Below, piece by piece: positions 1-6,246 of a DNA stretch of 24,448 bases. The position numbers and the translations under genes were made by a program. Within the stretch, counting starts at the first letter, position 1, and every line of letters starts with the position of its first letter. The notes under the pieces are model-generated. The model was not told the origin of the DNA and searched no databases. It was given only the letters and a program-made list of their open reading frames with translations. The DNA comes from a bacterium (lineage in GTDB: Bacteria; Patescibacteriota; Minisyncoccia; Minisyncoccales; RBG-13-42-11): NCBI GenBank assembly GCA_030646565.1, contig JAUSLA010000057.1, forward strand, positions 1 through 24,448, read 5' to 3'.

Positions 1-146
1 GGCTCAATAACTATGACGCCACTCGAGCGGCTTTTGCGCTTCACGCGCTCCTCTTGGGTTTCCCGATTCAACCGCTTGACCGAAGCCGGTATCGCGTCGG
101 GGTTCGAGAAGCTGAACTGCAGCGCGACCAGACGGACAGTAACCAC
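1..146 (-). CDS. Partial small GC-rich CDS, function unknown
   Basis: An open frame begins with GTG at 146 and runs without a stop off the left window edge (48 codons seen; N-terminus MVTVRLVALQFSFSNP, last visible residues SSGVIVIE). The start is chosen because an SD (GGGAGG at 153-158) sits 6 nt upstream and a near-consensus promoter lies 40 nt further up. Codons mostly end in G or C, and the stretch is clearly more GC-rich than the housekeeping genes here. The visible part is basic (TQEERVKRKSRSS). I recognise no family. The layout of strong promoter, strong SD and GC-rich codons matches the small genes at 485-796 and 6247-6444, which suggests one class of autonomous cassettes, possibly acquired. 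The C-terminus is outside the window, so full length is unknown. Confidence 0.6.
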   Translation of the reverse strand, partial: MVTVRLVALQFSFSNPDAIPASVKRLNRETQEERVKRKSRSSGVIVIE

Positions 147-186
147 GACGAGCCTCCCTTCAGCTCTTTTTTATCGTACTGTTATA

Positions 187-215
187 AGTATAGCATATAT
201 CCTTATTTTTGTCAA
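187..215 (-). promoter_or_regulatory. Sigma70-type promoter of the partial CDS at 1-146
   Basis: On the minus strand TTGACA (210-215) and TATACT (187-192) are separated by 17 nt. The -35 matches consensus and the -10 differs at one position. Predicted transcription start is near 180, giving a leader of about 34 nt that carries the GGGAGG ribosome site. Confidence 0.75.
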
Positions 216-218
216 TGT

Positions 219-440
219 CTAGTGCGCTGACCGAAAAAAATTAATGGTGGAACAGAAAAGCGAGACGGAACGCCTCGCTTTTTTTACGAAATCTATTTTA
301 ATTTCAACACCTGCCTGTATCCCTCTATATCCATATTTCAAGTTTTTCCCTGTCCCGTAGCGAAACGAAGTTTCTGCTACTGGGGTTTGGCGGCAATTCA
401 AGTATGAATTCAATTTATCAAAAAATTATAAAGATAGAAA
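219..440. other. Intergenic stretch with two hairpins, no convincing gene
   Basis: Hairpin 1 (256-282) pairs AAAAGCGAG with CTCGCTTTT and is followed by seven T on the plus strand, so it looks like a plus-strand intrinsic terminator, though no plus-strand gene precedes it. Hairpin 2 (354-384) pairs CCCGTAGC-GAAAC with GTTTC-GCTAC-GGG around GAA and resembles the palindromic elements found elsewhere in the window. A 64-codon minus-strand frame (219-413) has no SD and is partly made of hairpin sequence; I do not call it a gene. Confidence 0.5.
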
Positions 441-468
441 GGGGTTGCGAGATTTCTCTCACAACCCC
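441..468 (-). terminator. Intrinsic terminator of the Cys-rich small gene
   Basis: On the minus strand GGGGTTGTGAGA and TCTCGCAACCCC pair (12 bp, one G-U) around a GAAA tetraloop, followed by TTTCTATCTTTATAATTTTTT. It lies 17 nt past the stop codon of the gene at 485-796. Confidence 0.8.
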
Positions 469-484
469 GGTTGGAACACTTGGA

Positions 485-796
485 CTATATGCCGTAGTCG
501 TAGCTGGTGTTGTCGAAGTGGTAGCCGCAGCAGAGACAGAGAGCGAGCTCGTAGATCACGAGGTCATCTTCCGTGCGCCCGCACTTCTTGCACCGCTTCG
601 TCTGTACCACCTTGTACCGCGCCATCGGTTGTCCGCAGTGACGGATTGTCCAGTAGGTCTTCTTGCCGAAGATTCCTGGATTGGGCTTGTTCCGCTTCTC
701 ACCGACGTTTTCCCACTCCGGCCCGTGGTCAAGGCACATGCCGTGACGACACTGACCGTGTGAACACTTCTGGCCTGCAAGGTTGCTATGGTCCAT
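485..796 (-). CDS. Small Cys/His-rich zinc-ribbon-like protein, unknown function
   Basis: 103 aa starting at ATG 796, with a strong SD (AAAGGAGG) 6 nt upstream, a promoter at 843-870 and a terminator directly downstream: a complete single-gene unit. The protein has eight or more cysteines. An N-terminal cluster is C11-x4-C16-x4-C21 with H13 and H18. A C-terminal pair, C69-x2-C72 and C87-x-C89-C90, has zinc-ribbon spacing, so bound Zn2+ is likely (inference). There is no signal peptide or membrane segment. The DNA is much more GC-rich than dnaJ or dnaK nearby, with G/C-ending codons. I recognise no named family; a small nucleic-acid- or protein-binding zinc ribbon is possible, but nothing fixes a role. 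Overlapping plus-strand frames here are shadows without SD or promoter. Confidence 0.75.
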   Translation of the reverse strand: MDHSNLAGQKCSHGQCRHGMCLDHGPEWENVGEKRNKPNPGIFGKKTYWTIRHCGQPMARYKVVQTKRCKKCGRTEDDLVIYELALCLCCGYHFDNTSYDYGI

Positions 797-842
797 AGCA
801 ATCCTCCTTTCTGGCCACCCATTTTCTTAGGCGCCAATTACA

Positions 843-870
843 ATCATACACGAAACAACAAAAAAGTCAA
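843..870 (-). promoter_or_regulatory. Promoter of the Cys-rich small gene
   Basis: On the minus strand TTGACT (865-870) and TATGAT (843-848) are separated by 16 nt. The leader is about 40 nt and ends in AAAGGAGG before the ATG at 796. Confidence 0.7.
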
Positions 871-909
871 GCCCAAAACAAAAAACCGACATTTTGCCGG
901 TTGCATTTG

Positions 910-981
910 TGCCCCCAGTAGGATTCGAACCTACAACCTTTTCCTTAAAAGGGAACTGCTCTACCGTTGAGCTATGAGGGC
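910..981 (-). tRNA. tRNA-Lys (anticodon UUU)
   Basis: The 72-nt sequence folds as a cloverleaf: acceptor GCCCTCA/TGGGGGC, D stem GCTC/GAGC with 7-nt loop AACGGTA, anticodon loop CTTTTAA (anticodon TTT = Lys), 5-nt variable loop, and T arm GTAGG-TTCGAAT-CCTAC, with discriminator A. The anticodon stem GTTCC/GGAAA has a G-A mismatch at the 27-43 position. CCA is not encoded (CAA follows the discriminator), so CCA must be added by a nucleotidyltransferase. The gene begins 3 nt after the dnaJ stop codon on the same strand, so it may be cut from the heat-shock operon transcript; no separate promoter is seen. LysRS is also in this window. Confidence 0.93.
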
Positions 982-984
982 ATT

Positions 985-2085
985 TTATATCCCTTCCTTT
1001 TTCAGATCTTCCAATAATTCTTTTTGTTTCTTAGTTAATTTCTTTGGCGTTTTCACAACAAGCTCAACATAAATATCTCCTTGACCGTAACCCTGAAAAT
1101 GAGGAATTCCTTTGCCGGAAAGCCGCAAAATCTTGCCTGACTCAATGCCGGATGGAACTTTCAGTAAAATTTTCTTTCCGTCCAAAGTGGCAATCTCAAT
1201 ATCGTCGCCCAAAGCCGCCTGGGAAAAAGAAACAGGCAAAAAGATATGCAAATCGTCTCCCTTTCTCTTGAAAACCGGATGTCGCCTGATAGAAACTCTT
1301 AAATACAAATCCCCCGCTTTCCCTCCTTTTCTGCCGGCATCTCCTTTTCCCTCAACTTTGATTACCTGATTTGTGTCAACGCCAGCCGGAATAAAAATTT
1401 TTATCTTTTCTTCGTTTTTCACCCTGCCCTCTCCCTTGCAAACATTGCAAGGTTTTTCCGGCCTAAATCCTTCTCCGCCGCATTCGGGACAAGTGGTGAT
1501 TCTTGTAAAAGAGCCGAAAGCCGTTCTTCTTATCTGCTGGACTTCTCCTTTACCTCGGCAGGAAAAACATTCCTGGATTTTTGTTCCTGGTTCCGCTCCC
1601 TTTCCCTGACAGCGAGGACAAGCAACCAATTTATACAAATGAATTTCTTTTTCTCTTGTCTCCAAAGTATCTTCCAAAGCAATCTCAATATCAACCTCAA
1701 TGTCTTTTCCTCTTTTTACCTCTTTTCTTTTTCTAGGATTTCCAAAGCCGAACATTTCTTCCATCATTTCTCCCAAATCGTTAAAATCAAACTCCATACC
1801 TCCGGGACTTCCCCAGGCCCATTGAGAATCCCAGCCTCCGGCTGGTCCACCTTGGGCAGAACCTCCTCCCGGCGATCCCTCAAAAACATTGCCGAATTGG
1901 TCGTACTGACCCTTTTTTTCTTTGTCTGAAAGAATCTGATAAGCCTCGTTGATTTCTTTGAATTTCTTTTCGTCTCCGCCTTTGTCCGGATGATATTGAT
2001 GGGCCAGTTTTCGGTAGGCCTTTTTTATTTCCTCTTCCGAAGCGCTTTTTGAAACGCCTAGTATTTGATAGTAATCTTTTGCCAT
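985..2085 (-). CDS. dnaJ: Chaperone DnaJ (Hsp40)
   Basis: 366-aa DnaJ co-chaperone, which delivers substrates to DnaK and stimulates its ATPase in the cytoplasm. The sequence shows an N-terminal J domain with HPD at residues 32-34, a Gly/Phe-rich linker (about 69-116), four CxxCxGxG zinc motifs starting at C156, C173, C199 and C213, and the C-terminal substrate-binding domains. Length is normal for type I DnaJ. It is the last protein gene of hrcA-grpE-dnaK-dnaJ. The start at ATG 2085 has only a weak GGG nearby and no clear SD. The 190-nt gap to dnaK holds a large folded element (2137-2269) and AT-rich TACGAAT repeats just before the start codon, so dnaJ may be partly uncoupled from dnaK. Confidence 0.97.
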   Translation of the reverse strand: MAKDYYQILGVSKSASEEEIKKAYRKLAHQYHPDKGGDEKKFKEINEAYQILSDKEKKGQYDQFGNVFEGSPGGGSAQGGPAGGWDSQWAWGSPGGMEFDFNDLGEMMEEMFGFGNPRKRKEVKRGKDIEVDIEIALEDTLETREKEIHLYKLVACPRCQGKGAEPGTKIQECFSCRGKGEVQQIRRTAFGSFTRITTCPECGGEGFRPEKPCNVCKGEGRVKNEEKIKIFIPAGVDTNQVIKVEGKGDAGRKGGKAGDLYLRVSIRRHPVFKRKGDDLHIFLPVSFSQAALGDDIEIATLDGKKILLKVPSGIESGKILRLSGKGIPHFQGYGQGDIYVELVVKTPKKLTKKQKELLEDLKKEGI

Positions 2086-2136
2086 AACCCTACGAATTAC
2101 GAATTTATTACGAATATACGAATAACTTTTAATAAG

Positions 2137-2269
2137 CGAGGTAAGTGATTTTAGGGTGGCTTAAAAGCCGAGCGGGCACGGTGTCCCGACGAATTCGGGA
2201 CGAGCGCAGGCTTTTACGCCAGCGAGCGAGACGCGCTGGGCGAGCGAGCGACCCTGAAATTAGCTTACC
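2137..2269. repeat. GC-rich three-way-junction palindromic element between dnaK and dnaJ
   Basis: An outer stem joins GGTAAG + TGATTTTAGGGT (2140-2157) to ACCCTGAAATTA + CTTACC (2251-2269), about 18 bp with one bulged G. Inside sit two hairpins: TAAAAGCC/GGCTTTTA (2162-2169/2209-2216), which encloses GTCCCGA/TCGGGAC (2183-2201), and CCAGCG/CGCTGG (2219-2239). CGAGCGAGCG tracts flank the second hairpin. The non-Watson-Crick positions of the outer stem are G-U in plus-strand RNA but A-C in minus-strand RNA, so the fold is better in a plus-strand transcript, antisense to the operon. It could be a structured RNA, a processing site or a mobile palindrome. No coding frame is evident. Confidence 0.6.
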
Positions 2270-2275
2270 GAGCGA

Positions 2276-4144
2276 TTATTCTTTGTACTCGCCTTCTTCT
2301 GTTTTCGGCTCGCCTTCGTCCGGTTTTTTCTCTTCCCCTTGCGCTTGTTTATATAATTCCGCTCCGATTTTCTGAACCGCTTGCGACAAATCAGCGGTTT
2401 TTTGCTTTATTTCTTCTATATTATCACTGTCTTTAATCTTCTTCAAATCCTCTATTTTTTCCTCTATCTCCTTTTTGGATTCAGCGGAAACTTTGTCGCC
2501 TGCGTCCTTTAGGGCTTTTTCTGTGGTGTAAATCAGGTTGTCGGCCAGATTTCTTGTTTCAATCGTTTCTCTTTTTTTCTGGTCTTCTACAGCGTGGGCT
2601 TCTGCCTCTTTTTTCATTCTTTCCACTTCTTCTTTTGAAATGCCGGTAGAACCCTCAATTCTGATTGTCTGAGTCTTACCTGTCGCTTTGTCCTTGGCGA
2701 TAACATTCAAAATTCCATTGGCGTCAATGTCAAAAGTAACTTCAATCTGGGGAACGCCTCTGGGAGCTGGCGGGAGGCCGTCAAGCATAAACCTTCCCAA
2801 GCTTTTATTGTCAGAAGCTATCGGCCTCTCTCCCTGCAAAACATGTATTTCAACAGAAGTCTGATTGTCGCCGGCAGTTGAAAAAACTTGGGTTTTGGCA
2901 GTGGGAACAGTAGTGTTTTTTGAAATTAATACCGTGCTCACTTGCCCCATGGTTTCAATTCCTAACGAAAGAGGCGTCACATCCAAAAGTAGAACGTCTT
3001 TTACTTCGCCCTGTAAAATTCCCGCCTGAATAGCTGCGCCAACAGCCACCACCTCGTCAGGATTTATGGATTTATTTGGCTCCTTGCCGAAAAGTTTTTT
3101 GATTTCTTCCTGAATTTTCGGCATTCTTGTTTGACCGCCAACCATAACAACTTCTTCAATATCCTTGACGGTCATTTTTGCTTCCTGAAGCGTTTTTTTA
3201 ACCAGTTCAATTGATTTTGAAATATACTCCGCCACCAAATCATCAAGTTTCGCCCGGCTGAATTTATAGTAAAGATGCTTTGGGCCAGAAGCGTCGGAAG
3301 TAATAAAAGGCAGATTTATTTCCGTTTCCAAAGTGGTTGACAATTCAATTTTTGCTTTTTCCGCCGTTTCTTTTATTCTTTGCAAGGCCAGAGGATCTTT
3401 TGATAGATCAATCCCCTGATCTTTTTTGAATTCTGAAACCACCCAGTCCATAATCTTCTGGTCAAAATCGTCTCCGCCCAAATGAGTGTCTCCACCGGTT
3501 GCTTTTACTTCAACAGTGTCTTCGGAAACATCTAAAATCGAAATATCAAAAGTTCCTCCGCCAAAGTCGTAAACAACAATCTTCCTCTCCCCTTTTTTTG
3601 TAAGGCCGTAAGCTAAGGCCGCGGCAGTAGGCTCGTTAATCACCCTTTTTACATTGAATCCCGCGATTTCTCCGGCAATCTTTGTTTCTTTCCTTTGGGA
3701 ATCGTCAAAGTAAGCCGGGCAAGTGATGATGGCCTCTGTAATCTTTTCTCCCAGCTTTTCTTCAGCGTCCTGCTTTAATTTTTGGAGAATCATTGCTGAA
3801 ATTTCCGCTGGTTTGTACCACCTATCCCCCATTTTCACTTCAACTCCTCCGTCAGACGACTCTTTGATTTCGTAAGGCAAAAGTTTTTTGTCTCTCTGGA
3901 CCTCTGCGTCGGAAAATCTTCTTCCGATCAGCCGTTTTACCGAAGAAATCGTATTTTGTGGATTTGTAATCTGTTGGCGCTTGGCCAAAACGCCGACCAA
4001 TCTTTCGCCGGCTTTTGTAAGAGCAACTATTGAAGGAGTAATTCTTCCTCCTTCTTTATTCTCAATTATTTTGGGCTCTCCTCTTTCAATTGCTGCCACA
4101 GCGGAAAAAGTGGTGCCCAAATCAATACCTAATATTTTGGACAT
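2276..4144 (-). CDS. dnaK: Chaperone DnaK (Hsp70)
   Basis: 622-aa ATP-dependent Hsp70 chaperone. The nucleotide-binding domain shows the phosphate-1 loop IDLGTTFS (7-14), PAYF (143-146), DFGGGTFD (193-200) and GGDTHLGGDDFD (217-228). The linker VLLLDVTPLSLGIE leads into the beta-sandwich substrate-binding domain and helical lid, and the tail is short, acidic and lysine-rich, ending EEGEYKE. Length is typical. The start at ATG 4144 gives the expected MSKILGIDLGTT N-terminus. No SD is visible before it, as for most housekeeping genes here. It is separated from grpE by a 305-nt block of palindromic repeats and is presumably expressed from the HrcA-controlled promoter upstream of hrcA, with GrpE as nucleotide exchange factor and DnaJ as co-chaperone. 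Confidence 0.98.
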   Translation of the reverse strand: MSKILGIDLGTTFSAVAAIERGEPKIIENKEGGRITPSIVALTKAGERLVGVLAKRQQITNPQNTISSVKRLIGRRFSDAEVQRDKKLLPYEIKESSDGGVEVKMGDRWYKPAEISAMILQKLKQDAEEKLGEKITEAIITCPAYFDDSQRKETKIAGEIAGFNVKRVINEPTAAALAYGLTKKGERKIVVYDFGGGTFDISILDVSEDTVEVKATGGDTHLGGDDFDQKIMDWVVSEFKKDQGIDLSKDPLALQRIKETAEKAKIELSTTLETEINLPFITSDASGPKHLYYKFSRAKLDDLVAEYISKSIELVKKTLQEAKMTVKDIEEVVMVGGQTRMPKIQEEIKKLFGKEPNKSINPDEVVAVGAAIQAGILQGEVKDVLLLDVTPLSLGIETMGQVSTVLISKNTTVPTAKTQVFSTAGDNQTSVEIHVLQGERPIASDNKSLGRFMLDGLPPAPRGVPQIEVTFDIDANGILNVIAKDKATGKTQTIRIEGSTGISKEEVERMKKEAEAHAVEDQKKRETIETRNLADNLIYTTEKALKDAGDKVSAESKKEIEEKIEDLKKIKDSDNIEEIKQKTADLSQAVQKIGAELYKQAQGEEKKPDEGEPKTEEGEYKE

Positions 4145-4170
4145 AATGTAATGTTATTTTCTAATTATTT

Positions 4171-4420
4171 ACCGAGTTCCGTGAAGCGGAACGAAGGTGA
4201 AGATGAAAACGAAGTTTTCATCGCCTATTAATTATTTACCGAGCTTTCGCGCAGCGAAAGCGAGTCGAAGAGCACAAATGTGCTCTTCTCCACCCTTCGC
4301 CTTTGGCTCGGGTAGCTGAAGAAGAGAACGCAGTCCTCTTTGACTACCGAAGGTGAAGAAGAGGACGCAGTCCTCTTTGACTACCGAAGGTGAAGAAGAG
4401 AACAAAGTTCTCTTCGCCTT
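4171..4420. repeat. Cluster of composite palindromic repeats between grpE and dnaK
   Basis: This fills the 305-nt dnaK-grpE gap. It holds hairpins with different arms: GAAAAC-GAA-GTTTTC (near 4204-4220), GAAGAGCACA/TGTGCTCTTC (4268-4288), and a 37-bp unit repeated in tandem (4317-4353, 4354-4390, partial from 4391) with the core GAGRACGCAGTCCTC or GAGAACAAAGTTCTC. Between hairpins lie CTTCGC...GCTCGGGT modules. Related units occur through the whole window, including inside genes. No gene is seen in this gap. In the operon transcript these would form serial hairpins and may affect mRNA stability. Confidence 0.85.
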
Positions 4421-4449
4421 ATAATCTTCGATTAATTTCTATTTCTAAT

Positions 4450-4944
4450 TTACCTTATAACCTTGACCTTAGCCGGTCTTAGCAACCTGCCGTTAATTGT
4501 ATAACCTTTTTGGATTTCTTCAATAATAGCGCCCGATTCTTGGGCTTGTGATTCTGCCGTTTCAACCACTTCGTGAAAATTCGGGTCAAACTTTTCTCCT
4601 GTTGATTTTATCTCTTTTACCCCCTGGCTTTTCAAAAAATCCAAGATTTGATTTTGTATTTGCAGAACACCTTTGACATTTTCGTCTTTTGCCAAATTTT
4701 CCGGCAAGTTTTTCATAGCCAGATAAAAATTATCCAAAATAGGCAAAATTTTTAAGAGCATTACCTCTCCCGCGTATTTTAGAAGTTCTTCGATTCTTTC
4801 CATCTCTTCTTTTTTGTAGTTTAAAAAATCTGCCCTTGCTCTTTGCCAGCCGGCCAAATACTCGTCTTTTTGTTTTTGGTATTCCTCTAAAGCTTTCTTT
4901 AACTCATCCAAATTTAATTCTTCCGCTTTTTTTTCTTCCTCCAT
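4450..4944 (-). CDS. grpE: Nucleotide exchange factor GrpE
   Basis: 164-aa GrpE, which releases ADP from DnaK. A long charged N-terminal helix (coiled-coil dimerisation region, about 1-60) precedes the four-helix and beta-wing domain. The C-terminal part carries FDPNFHEVVET and GYTINGRLLRPAKVKV, the typical GrpE signature. Length is at the short end for the family. The start at ATG 4944 has GAGGAG upstream at a long spacing (11 nt). It lies 5 nt after the hrcA stop and is surely co-transcribed with it. Confidence 0.96.
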   Translation of the reverse strand: MEEEKKAEELNLDELKKALEEYQKQKDEYLAGWQRARADFLNYKKEEMERIEELLKYAGEVMLLKILPILDNFYLAMKNLPENLAKDENVKGVLQIQNQILDFLKSQGVKEIKSTGEKFDPNFHEVVETAESQAQESGAIIEEIQKGYTINGRLLRPAKVKVIR

Positions 4945-4949
4945 AATAA

Positions 4950-5816
4950 TTATAACTCCTCTAATATTTTTACTAAAGCGTTTAAGGAATTAATATTTTT
5001 TCCGTAGCTCATTCTTTTGGGGCCCAAAATCGCCAAAATCACTTCTTCGTTTACCCGAGCCGCAGCGAAGGGTGGAGAAGAACGAATGTTCTTCGACTGG
5101 AATCTGCACTTTGTAATTATTGTAGTAAATTCTTTTGCTTTTGGAAAGGGGTTTTCTCTGCCGATAAAAACGCTGATAGGCGAAGAGAACTGCGTTCTCT
5201 TCTTTATTCCATCCCGCTTTGCGGGACTCATAGGCGAAGAGAACTGCGTTCTCTTCTTTATTCCATCCCGCTTTGCGGGACTCATAGGCGAATTCAATTC
5301 CAAATTTTGCATTGTCACTTCGAAATTTTTAATAACTTCTGTAAAATTATGAATAATGCCCTTTTCCTGAAATTCCGGTTCCTGAAGAATATCTTCCCAG
5401 CCCTCTTTCCATAAAATTTTCTCGCCCATCAAATACCCCAAAGCTAAATTGGAAGAGATATCTGCTAAATTTTTAGTGAGCGACTGCAAAAGTTTAATCG
5501 TACCTTCAATCTCTCCTTCTTTTCTAAAAAGATTCTCTGTTTCAATGTCTGTTTTATTTTCAATTATATCTTTCTCCAGCAACTCGTCAACAAAATAGCG
5601 ATATCCTTTATCGGTAGGCACTCTGCCTGCTGAAGTGTGGGGCTGGGAAATCAAACCTTCATCGGTAAGCTTTTGCATCTCTATTCTAATGGTTGCCGGG
5701 CAAATTTCAAAATCATACTTTTTTTCAAGCAGTTTTGAGCTGATGGGTTCGGCTGAATTAATATATTCTTCAACTATGCTATTTAGAATTCCATTTTGCC
5801 GTTCGGTTAATAGCAT
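4950..5816 (-). CDS. hrcA: Heat-inducible transcription repressor HrcA with repeat-derived insertions
   Basis: 288-aa HrcA, repressor of class I heat-shock genes. The N-terminal winged helix (LTERQNGILNSIVEEYI to GLISQPHTSAGRVPTDKGYRYFVDEL, residues 3-79) is well conserved and binds CIRCE operators. The C-terminal sensor domain is shorter and more diverged than the usual ~340-aa protein. It carries two perfect tandem copies of SPMSPAKRDGIKKRTQFS (residues 176-193 and 194-211), plus FQSKNIRSSPPFAAARV (about 239-255), all encoded by palindromic repeat DNA (5176-5283 and 5053-5096). The frame stays open through all of it. Such surface additions may be tolerated, or the sensor domain may be impaired; the sequence cannot decide. 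First gene of the heat-shock operon, with a CIRCE-like site at its promoter. The start at ATG 5816 has no SD. Confidence 0.93.
   Translation of the reverse strand: MLLTERQNGILNSIVEEYINSAEPISSKLLEKKYDFEICPATIRIEMQKLTDEGLISQPHTSAGRVPTDKGYRYFVDELLEKDIIENKTDIETENLFRKEGEIEGTIKLLQSLTKNLADISSNLALGYLMGEKILWKEGWEDILQEPEFQEKGIIHNFTEVIKNFEVTMQNLELNSPMSPAKRDGIKKRTQFSSPMSPAKRDGIKKRTQFSSPISVFIGRENPFPKAKEFTTIITKCRFQSKNIRSSPPFAAARVNEEVILAILGPKRMSYGKNINSLNALVKILEEL
5053..5096. repeat. Palindromic element inside hrcA (C-terminal part)
   Basis: Plus strand ACCCGAG-CCGCAG-CGAAGGGT, then GGAGAAGAAC-GAAT-GTTCTTCGA. It has the same organisation as the copies at 10807-10849 and 22995-23036. It encodes QSKNIRSSPPFAAARV in hrcA without a stop. 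Confidence 0.85.
5176..5283. repeat. Two perfect 54-bp tandem repeats inside hrcA
   Basis: Identical 54-bp units at 5176-5229 and 5230-5283, with the start of a third (ATAGGCGA, 5284-5291). Each has a GAAGAGAAC-TGC-GTTCTCTTC hairpin and a CCCGC-TTT-GCGGG hairpin. 54 bp is 18 codons, so the duplication is frame-neutral. The same unit, diverged, occurs at 23584-23635 at the start of mreC in the same reading frame. Confidence 0.95.
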
Positions 5817-5819
5817 ACT

Positions 5820-5969
5820 AAGTCCCGCTTTTGCGAAGAACTTTCGTTCTTCTTTACCCTTCGCTTACGCTCGGGTGCGGGATGAGAGTGAAGACGAGGA
5901 CGCAGTCCTCGTCGCCTATCCGAGTCGCAGCGAAGGATGAAGACGAGGGCGCAGTCCTCGTCGCCTACG
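5820..5969. repeat. Palindromic repeat block in the hrcA leader
   Basis: It lies between the hrcA promoter and start codon. It contains GAAGAACTTTCGTTCTTC, ACCCTTCGCTTACGCTCGGGT, GACGAGGACGCAGTCCTCGTC and GACGAGGGCGCAGTCCTCGTC (imperfect arms), with an outer pairing of GTCCCGC and GCGGGA. The heat-shock mRNA would begin with about 150 nt of stacked hairpins. Confidence 0.85.
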
Positions 5970-5975
5970 CTAATC

Positions 5976-6004
5976 ATCATATAAAATCAGCAGTCCATTG
6001 TCAA
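5976..6004 (-). promoter_or_regulatory. hrcA operon promoter
   Basis: On the minus strand TTGACA (5999-6004) and TATGAT (5976-5981) are separated by 17 nt. Predicted start is near 5969, at the edge of the repeat block. The -35 box falls in the spacer of a CIRCE-like inverted repeat, giving a direct means of HrcA repression. Confidence 0.8.
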
Positions 6005-6013
6005 GAGTGATAA
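5987..6013 (-). promoter_or_regulatory. CIRCE-like HrcA operator
   Basis: On the minus strand TTATCACTC-N9-GACTGCTGA. The known CIRCE consensus is TTAGCACTC-N9-GAGTGCTAA, so the half-sites match 8/9 and 7/9 with the exact 9-bp spacing. Its spacer holds most of the TTGACA -35 box of the hrcA promoter. Placement and spacing support autoregulation of hrcA-grpE-dnaK-dnaJ. Confidence 0.78.
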
Positions 6014-6061
6014 TTCTCATATTAGCATCAGTAAAGTTTAGACATAATTTATTATTTATTA

Positions 6062-6094
6062 ATCTCACAAATGCTCGATCGAGCTAATCTGTGA
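6062..6094. repeat. Imperfect palindrome with GCTCGATCGAGC core
   Basis: The core AAATGCTCGATCGAGC is identical to that of the perfect 40-bp palindrome at 10417-10456, with TAATCYCA before it in both. The outer arms (CACA/TGTG) are only partly paired. It lies between the terminator of the small gene at 6247-6444 and the hrcA promoter. It may be a decayed terminator of the same family. Confidence 0.55.
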
Positions 6095-6119
6095 TATGCC
6101 AATCTGGATGAATATTAAG

Positions 6120-6182
6120 ACAATAAAAAAATAAAAGGGGCAGAGGAAGGCCCCGATGTTAGCGAAAGCTTTTCCTCTGCCC
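6120..6182 (-). terminator. Intrinsic terminator of the 65-aa small gene
   Basis: On the minus strand GGGCAGAGGAA (6172-6182) pairs perfectly with TTCCTCTGCCC (6138-6148), 11 bp, followed by CTTTTATTTTTTTATTG. It lies 64 nt past the stop codon. Confidence 0.82.
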
Positions 6183-6246
6183 TAGAAGATCCAGTCCGAT
6201 GTTTGCGGTCCTGCATCCCCCTTGCCCAAAAGCCATAAATGGCCTA

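Noticed and set aside
219..413. 64-codon minus-strand open frame
   Set aside because: No SD, contains two hairpins including a terminator-like one, and no recognisable domain.
404..837. Overlapping open frames on both strands across the Cys-rich gene
   Set aside because: Shadows caused by the GC-rich codons of the real gene at 485-796; none has its own SD or promoter.
788..970. 60-codon plus-strand frame ending in IRTYNLFLKRELLYR
   Set aside because: The C-terminal half is antisense translation of tRNA-Lys, a common false call.
4171..4420. CRISPR array in the repeat cluster
   Set aside because: Repeats are hairpins in direct contact with no unique spacers of constant length and no cas genes nearby.
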